DNA of 64,000 bases from Atrichornis clamosus (GCA_013400975.1 WBMZ01012761.1:124001-188000), one strand, 5' to 3'. Shown: positions 1 to 12,739, numbered from the stretch's first letter. The notes: generated by a model not told the origin, from the letters alone. A program made the numbers and translations.

Positions 1-249
1 CTATGAGAGTATGAGTCAGCAAGGGGGTAAAGGAGAGGCAGAAATAATACTTATGGATTTGGAAATTAAAATCCTTGAGCAGCTTCTATCTAGCAGCCAT
101 TAAAGAAATGTAGTTGCTGTGAGTGTGGAGAAAAACTACTTTAATGACTTCATAGGATGGGAAGATGAAGGATAGGCCACAGCTTACTTTTAGATCTCTT
201 TTCATTGGAATCTCTTCTTTCACTGGAAAGAAGAGTGGATCCCCATAGA

Positions 250-650
250 TCAATGATGTGTTCATTTTTGTTCAACATTTTCACAGATGAGCTTGAGACG
301 TGAATGTGTAATCAAATATTCAAGTTTGCAGATGTTACTGAGGTCTTTCAGGGAGTTAAATGTGATACTGATGGTGAGAAAGCCCATAAGGAGGGCACTA
401 AACTCGTATTGAGTAAAGAAATGCAAGATGATACTTTATGTGAGTAAATAGGAGGTAATGCAACCTAAATCATGCTTACAAAATGGTGAGCTTGGAAGTG
501 GAAGTTACCATTCAGGAAGAATATTTTGGGCTCGCTGGCAGTTTTCTGTAATCATCAGCTCAGTGTGCACTTTGTTCTCAAGAACAAACCAAATATTTGG
601 CATCCTCAGGAAATGTATTGGGACTAAACCAGAAACAAACATTTTTTTTT
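250..650 (+). mobile_element. Ancient CR1 LINE fragment (RT region)
   Basis: The stretch aligns by eye, with many substitutions, to the reverse-transcriptase part of old CR1 elements read on the plus strand. Landmarks in order are TTCAACATTTTCACAGATGA near 271, the AAGTTTGCAGATG block (RT FADD region) near 324, and a block near 470-520 ending in TTACCATTCAGGA that precedes the conserved CTTGGG-like position. The following CTCAGTGTGCAC and AACAAACCAAATATTTGG segments also fit the CR1 order. Both ends are lost and the frame is broken. The divergence suggests an older subfamily than the copies near 6-8 kb. The short open frame at 458-667 is a by-product of this fragment. The subfamily cannot be named without alignment. 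Confidence 0.72.
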
Positions 651-803
651 TCCCTGAAAACCATTGATGCACTGGATTACTTGATACAGTGCTTTTCCTT
701 GCATCTCAAAAGGCTGTAATGTAGTAAAAAATGATGCAGAGAAGGCAACTTCTCATGATTATGGGAATGAAACTTTATCTCATAATAAAAGATTAAAGTT
801 ATC
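651..803. other. Short unannotated spacer between two CR1 copies
   Basis: AT-rich sequence between an old plus-strand CR1 piece and a minus-strand CR1 3' end. Nothing else is recognisable in it. Confidence 0.5.
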
Positions 804-1171
804 ATAGAATCATAAATTGTTTTGCATTGGAAAGGACCATAAAAATCATGATGTTTCAACCCCCTTACAATGATCAGAGACTCCTTCCACTAGACCAGGT
901 CTGATCCAGCCTGGCCTTGAACCTTCCAGGGATGAGACATCCACACTTTTCTCCTTCTCCTCAGGACTTCTCTCTCCATTTTCCAGCCTGTGTTTCTGCT
1001 TGGGATTGCCCCAGCCCTAGTGCAAAAATTTGCACTTGGCATTGTCATGAGGTTTGCACAGACCCACCTCTCAAGCCTGTCAAGGTCCCTCTGGGTGTCA
1101 TCCTTTCCCTTCAGGGTGTTGACCACACCACACAGATTGGTGTCATCAGCAAACTGGCTGAGCCGTTCCAT
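804..1171 (-). mobile_element. CR1 LINE copy, 5'-truncated and internally deleted
   Basis: On the plus strand it opens with TCATAGAATCATAAATTG, the reverse complement of the CR1 3' terminus with its ATTCTATGA-type tail. The usual 3' UTR follows, including a 'tagaccaggtctgatccagcctggccttgaa' type block. Reading leftward on the minus strand, RT coding sequence near 1171-1030 runs into CAATCCCAAGCAG and CTGAGGAGAAGGA, then jumps at about 955 straight into the 3' UTR block near 940. The several hundred bases normally between these points are missing. The element is therefore truncated at its 5' end near 1171 and deleted internally. It looks younger than the 250-650 fragment. Confidence 0.88.
1030..1171 (-). 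pseudogene. CR1 reverse transcriptase remnant (FADDT motif)
   Basis: The minus-strand translation contains LSQFADDTNLCGVVNTL followed by QRDLDRLERW. This is the CR1 RT palm segment carrying the catalytic FADD box (motif C; the YXDD-type aspartates are retained) and the usual downstream helix. Only about 50 residues of RT remain before the coding phase meets the internal deletion. Neither the endonuclease domain nor the rest of RT is present, so this is a dead fragment. The 93-codon open frame over 890-1171 combines it with UTR-derived residues. Confidence 0.8.
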
Positions 1172-1779
1172 CTGGGGAATAAAAGCCTGGATAGATAGGC
1201 TTGATAAATATTGGCAAAGTCATGAAGATAGTCGCTAAGGCTGTGCTTAATCAAATCCCCCAGTACATTAATACACTCACTGAAACTAGCAGGATGAGAG
1301 GTTCAGGGAGAGAAAAGAAAGTGCTGCCTTATGGAATGGCTAGTGAGTTCATGGCATGTGTTGCCACCGATGGTCATGGAGATAAGTAATACCAATCCAA
1401 AAATGGATTAATCAAGTTCCTGGGCTACATTTTGATAGTTGGACAGTGAAATCAGGTGTGCATTCCCTGAAATTCCTACTGTGAATGTTGGGATAAAATA
1501 AGGATAGTGGATGGCAGATAGTGAAAGGGCTTGTGTGTGATCCCTGAACAGTACATCCTGCTTTTGGAGGGAAAATACTGGGATATGTTACTGTTCAGCA
1601 AGCTTCCACAGGATAATAATACCAGTGTCTCACCATGGTTAATATGGTGAGTCCATGTAAAATGTAATGAGGGATCATGGGAACCTGCATCACTTTATTC
1701 CCCACAATCAATGATGAATAATAGTGGAAGAATAATTTGAGGTAATTTTAACTATATAAATCTTGAGGGATTTTTATTT

Positions 1780-1797
1780 AAAAAAAAAAAAAAAAAA
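1780..1797 (+). repeat. Poly-A run (18 A)
   Basis: Uninterrupted A tract. No retrotransposed copy is recognised directly upstream, so I call it only a homopolymer. Confidence 0.9.
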
Positions 1798-2247
1798 GCA
1801 GGCTAAATTTAAGTTATAAAGAGGTACAAATCCAGCTGTTCTATTCTCCAATGTTTATGTATTAGAAGAAAATAATCTGAAGTAGATGTTTTAAATATAA
1901 TTTTGCTATAAATTTAATTGGTGGAGGAAAAATAATCTTAATGAAAATTCCTTATATTTCTACTTATCTTTTACGTGGAAGATATATTTCTATTAATTTT
2001 GAGGGAAAAATTCAGTTTTGTTAGTATTATTCCAGCTGTCTTCTGAAGTCTCACCTATTTTGACATCAGTATCTTAGTGATCTCTGCAATGTTTGTACTT
2101 TTTCTTCCTAATTATCTCCATATGAAACTCTTGTCTCTTGTTGATTTCATTCTATCATCTTCTCACCTTCATTTAAAGTTTGGGGGTTTTTTTTGACACA
2201 CCTTTTCTCTTACAACTCAATAATTTTTAAAGCATTACAGTCAAAAC

Positions 2248-2264
2248 ATATATATATATATATA
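2248..2264. repeat. (AT)n microsatellite
   Basis: Alternating A and T for 17 bases. Confidence 0.9.
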
Positions 2265-2868
2265 AATAAAGCATTTGCCTCTGTAAATTTCTTCTAACAG
2301 ACTTCAAAACATTTTAGGTGCTAAAAAGCACAAGTGAATAGAAGGAATGGAGACACTTTTTTGACATAAGAGTGTGAAACCAATCCATTTTTATGTCAAA
2401 AAACCTAGTGTGCCTATGATTATTTGCTGCCTAACTGCAGTGTGTTTTCAAAATGTCTTCACTTTATCTGGACAAATTTAATGAAAAAGGTAAAGTCTCG
2501 AGTGAAGTCAGCCATGTCAGAAAAGCTGAAGAAATATCATTTAACATGGCATCTTTGTTTCAATAAACTTACTAACATAACTTCATCTCTGGGCCCACAG
2601 GATGAATCAGAGATTAGAAACAAGAAGCCTTGAAAAGATTTGTTTTGAGAAGTCTTTTTAATATCAGTGTAGAATTAGAACTTTATAAAAATACAAGAAG
2701 GCTGTAAATGTATCCTGAAAAGATAATATACTGGGTTTTTTTCTTATAAGGTACTGTGGCTATATTGGGAAAAATAATAGGTTAAATTGCTTGTTTTCAC
2801 TGCAGAGGAAATATTCTCAGACTAAATATGAGTAAAAATTAATCAGGAGAAACACCTAATGAGAAGAA

Positions 2869-2887
2869 ACACACACACACACACACT
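2869..2887. repeat. (AC)n microsatellite
   Basis: About nine uninterrupted AC units. Confidence 0.95.
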
Positions 2888-3042
2888 TTAGGTAACATAA
2901 GCAACAAAAGGAAGGTTAGGGTAAAGGTGTGCCTGCTGCTGAGTAGGGCAGGGTATTTGCTGTCACAGGACACAGAAGAGCTGAGTTACTGAATACTGCC
3001 TTCTCCTCAGTCCTTATAAACAGGACTGGCACTTTCAGAAGG

Positions 3043-3340
3043 GCGAATCATGTCAACGCATATGAATATCTGAAGGAAGAGTATAAAGAAGACAAAGCCC
3101 GGCTCTTTTCAGTTCTGTCTCACAAAGTTACAAGAGGCAATGGTCACATACAGAAATACACAAAATCCTTCTTAAGTATGAGAAAAATTTTTACTGTGAG
3201 AATGACAGAACTCTTGAACAGGTTCTCCAGTGAGATTGTGGTGTCACCCTCCCTGGCAGTACTCAGAAGTTTTCTGGACATGGCCCTGACCAACTGGTAT
3301 TTGGTGCAGAGGATCCTGCATTTGATTTTGGATAAATGTA
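3043..3340 (+). mobile_element. CR1 LINE 3' region, 5'-truncated
   Basis: The piece begins near AATCATGTCAACGCATATGA and runs through ATATCTGAAGGAAG, CTCTTTTCAGT, ACAAGAGGCAATGG and TTTTACTGTGAGAATGACAG, then a CCTCCCTGGCAGTACTCAGA block. This is the order of the end of CR1 ORF2 and the start of its 3' UTR on the plus strand. The last part is degenerate and the terminal ATTCTATGA-type repeat is not recognisable, so the right boundary is approximate. A short 5'-truncated insertion is the common form for CR1. Confidence 0.85.
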
Positions 3341-6049
3341 ATAATTGATTACCTCCACCTCCATGATTTGTTTCTCAGGTCCTGCTAATGCAGTAGGAGT
3401 GGGAAAAAAGGATCTTAAATTAATATTAATGATACTTCAGATATTCACATTCAGCCATTTTGGGGATATAATGGAGAAAATGTGCTGTCATTCATTTTAC
3501 TTTGTGAGTTTTACAAAGATTTAAGATCTAGATCTTTCATTTAGTTCCACTCAAGTTTTCATCAATTTTGCTTTCCTACTGTGTACTGCACTAAGATCAA
3601 TAGACAATTTGGAAAGTCTATTGTAATCTATTCATTATTTCATGCATACTGAAGGCATCAAATATACAGGAAAGGAAAGCCTGTATTGGTATTTTGCAGT
3701 GATATTCAGCCTATTAGAAAATCAATAATACAAATTTTGTGAAACAGGATTCATCAAAGAAGAAATAATGCAAAAATTAATTCCTAACAAAACATAAATC
3801 CAAACATACATGGTGTGAATTATTAAGAAAAAGATAAGTTTTTACATATATTAACAGAATTCCAAAATGCATTTTATCTCTCTCCAGCTTAGGAGGAGAT
3901 TTCCTGTTTTGATCATAGATTAAACAGGTACAAAAGATTTACTTGTATGCCCAGAAAGTTTTCTGGTAGCCTTCATAGTTAGGCCCACTATCCAGGGAGT
4001 ATTTTGTACTTGAAAATGAAGGGACAATCAAAGAATTAAGATTATCAGTAGAATATCTACATTTAATTCTTGTCTCTATCAAAGACTTTTTGTGTAAAGT
4101 AGAAAAATGATTATTCTGTGATACAATACCTCATCTCTAATCTTCAGAGGAAAGAATGTGTCTGCCTTATCTGTAAAGTCTTTGAAGCAGATACTGTCTC
4201 CTTGAATGCATTTTCCAGCATAAAGTACAATGGAACCTCTGATTTGTGTAAGGGCTTTTCAGTATTCCTGTGATATGAATAAATAATAATTAGTAACAGA
4301 TGTTTTATCTGCTTTCTTTATAAAGGATAAGTCCATGAAAGAAAGCAAATTTTTTCCTGTAAGTTGAAAACAATTCAGAGGTCAAATTTTAGCTATTATT
4401 CTAATGAAAAATGAGATGCTTCTAAAGCTGTTGATAAAGAATATATTTTCATAAACTTTTCCTACTTCCTATATGCTGTATTAGAGTCATTACTGTGATG
4501 TTAGAGTTTGAGCAAACAAAAATATTAAAAGCCTCCACAGATTGCATTTTTTTTTCCTTTAGCTGTACTATGAAGATGGCATCAAACCATTCCCCAGAGC
4601 CTTTAACTGCTTTATTGCTTTATTAAGTAAAAAAGAATAAGATTTATGAAAATTTCAGTGAGATACTTATGCTGTGAGAAATATCAACTAGTATCTATCA
4701 AGCATCATTGTTGTTAGCAACAGTGTTTTGTAGAAAGTCAAATTAAGGTAGATTGCATTTATTTTTATGTTGGCAATGCTTTAGTACATAGACCTCATAT
4801 CTTAAACAAGAAGGAAACTTAATTTGAGTTAATTCCAACAGTCTTACCTCATTTTTCCTGTCTGCAGATGGAATAAAGAATAGAAAAAACCAAATTATTA
4901 GCATGATGTTTTATTTACAGTTCAGTGACTTGAAGGAAGGAAGCTGCTATTTCCGGTGATAGCACCTTTGCCTTGTCAAGTTTTTATGTTCTCTTGAAAT
5001 CCTAAGCTCATCAAGAGAAATAAAAGCAAAGGATTAAAATAAAATTATGTTCTGATATTTTCTAACGTGCTTTATTTTAAAAATGTATATATATGTGTGT
5101 GTGGGTGTGTGTTTCAGAGTTAGAAATAAAATTTAATGTATTTGACAAAGAACAGGAATGAATCTCAAGAGAAGGATTTTAGAAGAATTTATAAAGTAAT
5201 TCTCATGTTTGAAGTACCCAGACAATGGAGTCAGTGAACTGCTTTAACTTTTAAATGATTCTTATCTCCTGATTTTCTGTACTGCATAGTGCCTCATATC
5301 AATACTAACTTTGGAAATGAATGACAGGAGGGATTTATAATCTGCTTCCGTAGGCCTGCAAGAATGCAGGAAGAAAGAAGTTATGTCCTTTGAATAAATA
5401 CAGCAGCTAAATTTATGTTGAGTTAGCATTATTCTCTGAACTTCTCCTGTAGTCCTGTGATATCTCAGGATCCTTAATGGAAGAAGTAGAGCATTTGGCT
5501 ATTTCCATGGACATTAACGGCAAGGTAAATTAGAACTAAAGATTAAAACCAACAATACCTTATTAGATGAAATGGCTCTGACCTCCTCCTATCCTTCTTA
5601 TCATTAAAGTCTTATTATTTTGTTTCCTTGCCTTCAGCATTCTAACTGTTTCTCTGAATGTATTATGCTACCTGCTTTAAAACATTTTGCATTTTTGCTA
5701 AGTTAGGAAGTGTAGGATATCTCTACTTCACATCTTTCCACATCCACACACTTTCTCCAAAAGTCCACCATTCCCATTAATGGTAATCAGTAGTCCACTT
5801 TGCCTTCCCTAAACCTGAATGCTTGCTGTGAGAAGCATGCTTTAAATGTCAGCAGTCTCTTTGACTCCGGCTCATTTTCTTATGCTGTTTGCCAGTTTTG
5901 CTTATATGAGAATTGTTCCATCTAATGCTCTAAAGCTCTCTTAGCCAGATCCTCATCAAATGTAAATTTACTTAACATCATTGGAAGCATTGGAGCTGAA
6001 AAACTGTCTTGCTATGCTTCTTACCCTTCAGAGTGTAATAGCTGCATAA
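3341..6049. other. Non-coding AT-rich interval
   Basis: There is no gene or recognisable interspersed repeat. No open frame of 60 codons or more is present. The only simple-sequence feature is a mixed TA/TG run at 5084-5112. Confidence 0.6.
5084..5112. repeat. (TA)n(TG)n microsatellite
   Basis: A short TA run passes into TG units with one GGG interruption. Confidence 0.9.
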
Positions 6050-8060
6050 AATGCAGAATCAGAGTATTGCTGAAGTTGGAAGGGGCTTCTGGAGATTTTC
6101 TTGTGCAACCCACCTACTCAAGCAGGGTCATCTAGAGCTGGTTGAGCAAGGCCATATCCAGAGAGTTTTTTAATATCTCCAGGGATGGGGACTACATAGC
6201 CTTCCTGGGCAATCTGTTATGATGTTCAATCATCCTCAGAGTAAAAATATTTTTTCTTATGCTGAAATAGAATTTCCTGTGTGGCCATTTACTCTTGACC
6301 GTTCCCGGGGTAGCAGGAAGGAGAGCTGGCTCTGTTTTTACTTCCTCCTGTCTGGTATTAGTAGATACTGATTAGATTCATGAACCTTCTCTTCTCCAGA
6401 CAAAACAGTCACAGTTCTCTCAGCTTTTCCTCCTAGGGCAAATAGTTCAGTCCCTTAATCATCTTACTAGTCTCTCACTGGGTTTTCTCCAGTTTCTCCG
6501 TGTTTGTCTTTCACTGGGCAGCCCAGCACTAGACACAGCACTTCATGTATGTCCTCACCAGTGCTGAATAGAGGGAAAGGATCACATTCTTTGACCTGTT
6601 TGCAACATTCCTCCTAATGCAGTACAGGAAGCTACTGGCCCACTTTGCTCTAAGCACATATGGCTGTCTCATGTTCAGCTTGCTGTCCATCAGCGTCATC
6701 CTCCAGGCACCTGGTCCATGTAGTTTTCCATGTGGTTCTTCCCTTCCAGCTGTGGGACTTGGCCTTTCCTTTTGCTGAATTTCATAAGATCCCTGTCGAC
6801 CAAGTTTTCAGCTTCCCAAGGTTCCTGTGAATGAGAGCATAACTTTTCAGTGTATCGGGTACCCTTCCCAGTCTTGTGCAATTTGCAAAATTACTGAAGG
6901 TACACTGTCCCATCATCTATTTTATTAATAAAGGTGACAAACAGTGTTGCCCCAGTACTGGCCCATTGGGTATATCATGAGTGGCTGACCTCCAACTGGA
7001 TAAGCCTTCGAACCTGGCAGTTCAGCCAGTTTTCAGCTCATCTTACTGCTAATTTATCAAACACATATTTAATCAGTTAGTCTATGAGAATATCATAGGA
7101 GACTATAGTCAAGATAAACAATATCTACTGCTCTCTCCTTGGCCACTGAACTAGTCACTTCACGGTGGTCAGGACCCTGGTAAATCCATGCTGACCAAAC
7201 CTCAGTCACTTTTCTGTCCTTCACATGTCTGAAAGTGGCTTCCACATTTAGTTGTTCCATCATCTTCCAAGGTCTTGAGATGAGCCTGATCACCTTGAGG
7301 TTCTCCAAATCTTCCTCCTTTCCATTCTCCAGAATAGGAGTGACATTTTCTTTCTGCAAATCCTCAAGGAAACCCCTTCTCTCTCCGACTTGACGCTTCA
7401 AGGATAACCAGAAGTGGCCTTCCAGTGACATTGATCAGCTCCTTCAATGCTTCTCTACTGAGGGTAAGCTTTTTTTGCTCCAGACTTTCCTTGCTCCAGA
7501 CTATTGTTCTCAGGGCCCTGGGATTCCTGTAGGCAAATCTTCCCGTTGATGTCTGAGGCAAAGAAGGCATTGAGTACCTCAGCTTTTTCCATGTCCTTTG
7601 TTATCAGCTCCTCTACTCCCTGCAGAAGTGGGCCCACATTTTCCCTCATCTTCTCTTTGCTGCTAATGTATCTGTAGAAGCCTTTGTTTTCACTCTTCAC
7701 ATTCCTCTCCAGATTTAGCTCCAGATGGGCTTTGGCTCTCACTACAACATCCCTGCATGGTCCCTGTGTGACCAAGCCATCATTGTCTCTGTATTCTCCC
7801 TGAGTGGTCTGAATTTTCTTCTACCTCTTGTGTGCTTCATTTTCTTGTCTGAGCTCAGTCAGAAGCTCCTTGCTAATCTGAGCAGGCCTCCTGCCATCTT
7901 TGCTTGATTTTCTGCAATTTGGAATTAAGTGTTTTGATCTTGGAAGAATCAATCCCCAAAAATCAAAGCTCTCTTCTGGACCCTTCTTTTGTCCAGGGCT
8001 GTTGCCAGTGTTATTCTTTCAAGCAGAATCCCTGAAGTGTCAAACATCATATTCCTAGCC
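6050..8060 (-). mobile_element. CR1 LINE, longest copy in window (about 2 kb, 5'-truncated)
   Basis: The minus-strand 3' UTR starts at about 6050 (AATCAGAGTATTGCTGAAGTTGGAAGG on the plus strand). It is followed by the conserved CAGGGATGGGGACTACA block and the CTCTTCTCCAGACAAAAC block that encodes the end of ORF2. The RT domain continues to at least 7780, and upstream linker sequence near 7800-8060 still resembles CR1, including GAGCTCAGTCAGAAGCTCC. The 5' end is lost near 8060, well short of a full-length CR1 of about 4.5 kb. Frameshifts and stops break the ORF. Neighbouring DNA is unremarkable. Moderate divergence suggests intermediate age. Confidence 0.9.
7093..7775 (-). pseudogene. CR1 ORF2 reverse transcriptase remnant
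   Basis: Two overlapping minus-strand open frames hold consecutive parts of CR1 RT. The 5' part (7455-7775) contains KAHLELNLERNV, GFYRYISSK and MEKAEVLNAFFAS, the linker that precedes the RT palm in CR1. The 3' part (7093-7431) contains ISRPWKMMEQ, KERAVDIVYLDYS (motif A; the aspartate of the LDFSKAF-type box is kept) and a degraded finger region between them. The two lie in different frames, so at least one frameshift separates them. No intact protein can be made. This is decayed LINE coding sequence, not a host gene. Confidence 0.87.
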
Positions 8061-11000
8061 TGAAGAAATATATATTCTGTAGCTACCCCATTGGCTAGTC
8101 TTATCTACTCTTGTTTTATCAAGTCTATATTTAAACTAATACTAATAAACTAAATATGCGACTTTATATAATAAACTAATTTATAACACTGCTGCTGATT
8201 TTTTTTGTTAAAAGATATAAAGCTTAAAAAAATCCCCAAATCTCAGTATATCAAGTTGCTGCTCTGTAAAATAATTGAAAACAGTATTCATTATTTCCGT
8301 GCTACAAAGAGGCACAGACTGAGATGAGATTGAAACTGTTTTGTGTTTGGCATGCTATAAACACATGCTAAAAGAGAACTTGTAGTCTAAACCTTATACA
8401 GTTTCTAATATAAGCCAACAGAGCAAGAGTAATTAAAGCGTCTTGTTTGCACTCTTGCAAGATGACAGCAACTCATATTTAGGTTGGAATCCAGCTTTCC
8501 AGCTTGCCAAGTTCTCTCTGTATTCAGTAAATCATTTTTCCCCTGGTAAGTATTTCCTGTGTTAATAATTTTCCCATTCTAAATGCCACAAGTGGCAACA
8601 TTTATACCTTTTATTGTTTCCCGTTTGTTCTACTACTTGTTAGAACTCACTGACAACAAAGTCTTTAGTGATTCTTTTTTTTTTAACTTTCTTAAATTGA
8701 TTCCATTGTCTTTCATTATATCCTCTTTGATGATTCTATATAATTCTTCTCCAACTTTTGCACCCTCTCATACTCTAGTCGGTGCCTCCTTATGCTGCTG
8801 AAACAGGTGAAGCATAAATAATACTTTAAGAATTAATTCTCTATTTACTGTGGTCTATGTATTCCATGAATTGTGGAACATAATTTCTTTTGGAATAGAA
8901 GAAGTATTTTAAACTTGATGTTTATGAAATCATAACAATAGTTGAATTGGCTGTGTTTTTATTAATTAAATTTATGAAGACCTCCTGTCCCAACTAGCTG
9001 ATCTAACCCTACTGAGAGTGTCATCATGTTTTCTTCCAAATTTTAAGGCTTCTTCCTACTTCCTCTTGACCTGACAACGTGACTGTAAAAAATCCTTTTT
9101 GTATACTTTAGTGACATATTAAAACCCTGTTGAGCTGTAAAAAATTATAAATTGCTTCAAACCCCTTCTTGTTTGTTAGTTGTTCTCAAGTATTGTGGCA
9201 CCAGCAGTGAAAATCATCATGTCTCCTTTATCACGGTTTCAGTCTTCACATTAAGGAGGAAGTGTAACCAGTTTGGGTATTTTGATCAAGGGGTTGGTAG
9301 CTTCCTAAAATAGTAAAACAGATTATGTACCTTTCCACTTGTGGATGTGCTTAATTGGTGACTCCATTGCTCTTTGTCCACAGCCACGGCTAATTGTGTT
9401 GTAACAATCTCCAAGCTGTCTCTTCTCATTACTATACTTTTCTATCTGTACCTGTATTTAGAACATGTACAAGTTCTGTGCGATCTGATGACATCTACTT
9501 TTAGGGTCCTCAGATTTCAGTTTTGGTTTCTATCAATAATTTCATATGCTGTCATGTTATTAAAAACCTCCACCCCATTTCTACTGTATAAGTTTACAAT
9601 TCTCCTGACTTGATACAATAAGGTGGGTATTTTCACAATAATCAGATTAGACCGTCTTGACCTTCTACATACATGATTTTTTTTACCTGGCAAAATAGTT
9701 CAATGTTTTCTAGCAAAAATTAACTAAATCTTGATTTGTGCAAAATTTCTTGACGTGTTTCCTAATCCTTCTTTCTAACCTTGCTAACACCACAGCATCT
9801 TTTTATGGTCACTTCATTATCCTCATCTTTTCCCTCAACAGAATTTAAAAACAAAAATGTGGCTTCAACTCAGCCCTAAGAACCAGCAGTGCTTATCTTC
9901 ATATGATGACAGCAGCATACTTTAATGGTTATATATTGCTCCATTAATTTGTACTTAGTAATTTGGTTTTGGGGATTTGTAATCATTTATTATGTAATTG
10001 TAAATATATAATTAAAAAATTGTTCTGGTCCTAAGGAATTTTCCTTGGTTACACTGTGCTCTTTTTTGTTTTCTCTAATAATTTATAACACGTTTCATAA
10101 GGAAATTTTCATAAGTAATTTTTCTTTATTTTTGATAGAAATGACATCTGACCTGTTTCACATCATTAGGCATTCTTTCTCATTTTCTGGCCAAGGTAGG
10201 AGGCACAAACGGAAAAAAGTATATTTAGTGTTAGTCTGACATAGTGACTGTGTCATAAAACTAAATCATGCAGTTTGAGGAGATTGTTGTATTCACAAAT
10301 CTGTTAGAGATACTGTATACATAACTGGGGGAGAGGATACATAAAGCTGTGATGCATCTTTTATTGACTGACTATGAAATAGTGCATTCGAGGATGACTA
10401 CAATAACATTACCAAAGCTGAAGTAAAACTTATCACTGTGTCACTGATTTAGACATTCACATTTTTACTTTTATTTATATGAAAAGAGCATATTTTTCAA
10501 GTTATAGTGGGAATTGGCTCTGCACCATTTCGATTCTAGTTACAATTACTACCATTCCAATGTACTGCTATTGCTCAACTCAGAATTTTAACTATTACTT
10601 TCCTTGTAAATAAATTTATTTTAAATCTCTGCCTTTAATAAGAAAAATATTTTAAAATCATGCAATGTTTTATTTTTAATAATGCTTTATTTTTTTCAAA
10701 GTGAAAGAGTGTTCTATCATTTATCATGGGAATCCAGTCATTTATACTGGCATTTTCATATGAGGATACTGCAAATGCTGTGCTGGGGGCTGAAGGTAAA
10801 AGCCATGGCATGCAAGTGAATAGACCATATTAGAGACAAAGATAAACTAAAGAGTGTCTCCTGACTTTTTTCCAGTCTAATCTAACTGAAGTTAATTTTA
10901 GTTGCCCTCTAACTATGCTAGAGCTGTTAGAATTTAGTGGAAAAATGCTCATTGATAAGAGTCTTATAACAGCCTTTTTAAAATGAAGAAAATGTAAAAG

Positions 11001-12738
11001 AAAAAACTGGAGTATTCCACAAAAAACAACTGGATGCTGGACCAAGACCTGACAATCTTAAGTTCTATTCCTGCCTCTGAATGTCTGACTGTGCTTAGTA
11101 ACTCATATAACTACTTTGATTATCAGCTCTTATCTATTTTATTTATGTTAGAGTGAAAAATAATTGTATCAGGGACTGTTTGGTAAATGTGTTTGCTCAA
11201 TGTCTTTAAATAGGATCACAGTTTTAGTTAAGGCTTCTCTCCCTCACTCCAAATAAATAATCACAAGAATTTCCTATGGAGCATTTTGTGTTGTATTTCA
11301 CAGATGAAAACTAAAGCAATGTTCATACCAACTTTGACTATGTGCTAAAGCAATTAATATATCATTCCAAATCCTGGGGGGAAAGAAAGATTTTAAAGTA
11401 CTTTCCTATTTAAGTCTCTTCTCATGGTTACACCAAACATAAAAGTTTGATATTGACTGAGATACCTTGGTTATATGAGTGACCAATAGCTTTACCTAAC
11501 CCAAAATTTCTTCTGACTGTTTCCTATGAAAGACAAATAGAAAAGCCTAACTCAGTCTAGTGAGCAACAATGAATGTTTAATTTCTGAGGGAAATAAAAC
11601 TTTATAATCCTTATTTCCTTATATATGCAGAGAAAATTCTGATTAACACAATTTTTGGACATTGTAGACTAGAAGTGTGTGCACTTTAGATGTTTCCTAT
11701 GTTGGCTGGTTATTCCACATTTTTTTGTTCACTATTTGCACTTGCTGAATTGGTTAAAAAAGAATGATCAGCAAACATAATGAACAAATTGCACTTTCCT
11801 CAGCTGAACTGTATGAAAGACCCCAGGGACAATCCAAACAAGCCCGGCATGGTCCCACAGGAACCTAGAAATTCCACTGGCCTTTTAAGGCTGTCTTCTC
11901 TGGGGAACAAATCCCTGCAGCTGCTTTTAAAAGTTGAGGGTTAAAAGCATTTTTGTTGCTGAGAATGCACATTGGAGCACATGTAATGCTTTAATGTGCA
12001 TTTTAAAGTGAAAATACAATACAGCTTTTCAGAACCTTTGGAAAGAATCACAGGCTTGCTTCTGTGCTTGAATGAATTCAGAAAGGTTCTTTCAGGCAGA
12101 GCTGACTGACACTCTGAGTATCCCTTCTGGAAGAAATTTTGATATTTCAAGGAAGTTTTCATTTTGAATGAGTGTGAATTTAGGAACTACTTCCCTTTTC
12201 CCTTCACTGGAAAAATAGCTATGAAAAAAATGAAAATGCTTTGTTCTAATTTTGAGGGCTTTTTTGTATTTGGTTTTTTTAAAGAAATTTGTCAATTTCT
12301 AAGCTTAAAAAACTAGCCTTGGGTTGCTAGCTATTAGAAGAATCCAAAGAATCCCCAGAATCCAAAGGAGTCAATTGTCATAGAGAAAATACTCTGAAAA
12401 TGAAGACTTAGAAATGGATTATAAAGTTTGGATTTTTTATAATGTTACAGTGAAAAGGAAAAAAGAATCATGTATCAGCACATTTCATGATACTAAATAT
12501 TTTCCAAAAAATGGTGATGGAGATCTGGGAGGTTATGGAGAATAGGTAAGCTATCTCTCTTCAGTAATGCATTTCTGCACTTTACAATTGATCTTGCCTC
12601 ACTGAATACTTAAAGACAACTTTTGATTGGTTTCACTTCACAGGGGAGATTTCAGTAGAATGTGCTGCAGGAAGCTCTAGGACTGCTTTTTTATTACTCA
12701 CTCTGAAATTCACGTGCATGAATATCCTATAGCACCCA
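8061..12738. other. Non-coding AT-rich interval
   Basis: I recognise no gene and no interspersed repeat in this stretch. Open frames at 8583-8801, 9374-9613, 10045-10239, 10830-11045 and 11941-12295 are 64-80 codons of low-complexity hydrophobic or compositionally AT-driven peptides without motifs. They behave like chance frames. Confidence 0.6.
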
Positions 12739-12739
12739 A

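Larger units (their letters stand above)
1172..3042. other. Non-coding AT-rich interval
   Basis: I see no gene here. The open frames at 1201-1389 and 2424-2633 are short, have no recognisable motif and fit chance expectation. Contents are a poly-A run at 1780-1797, an AT dinucleotide run at 2248-2264 and an AC run at 2869-2887. No interspersed repeat is recognised between 1172 and 3042. Confidence 0.6.

Noticed and set aside
890..1238. Three open frames on both strands taken as small genes
   Set aside because: All lie within or across a CR1 LINE copy. The minus-strand one contains RT FADDT residues.
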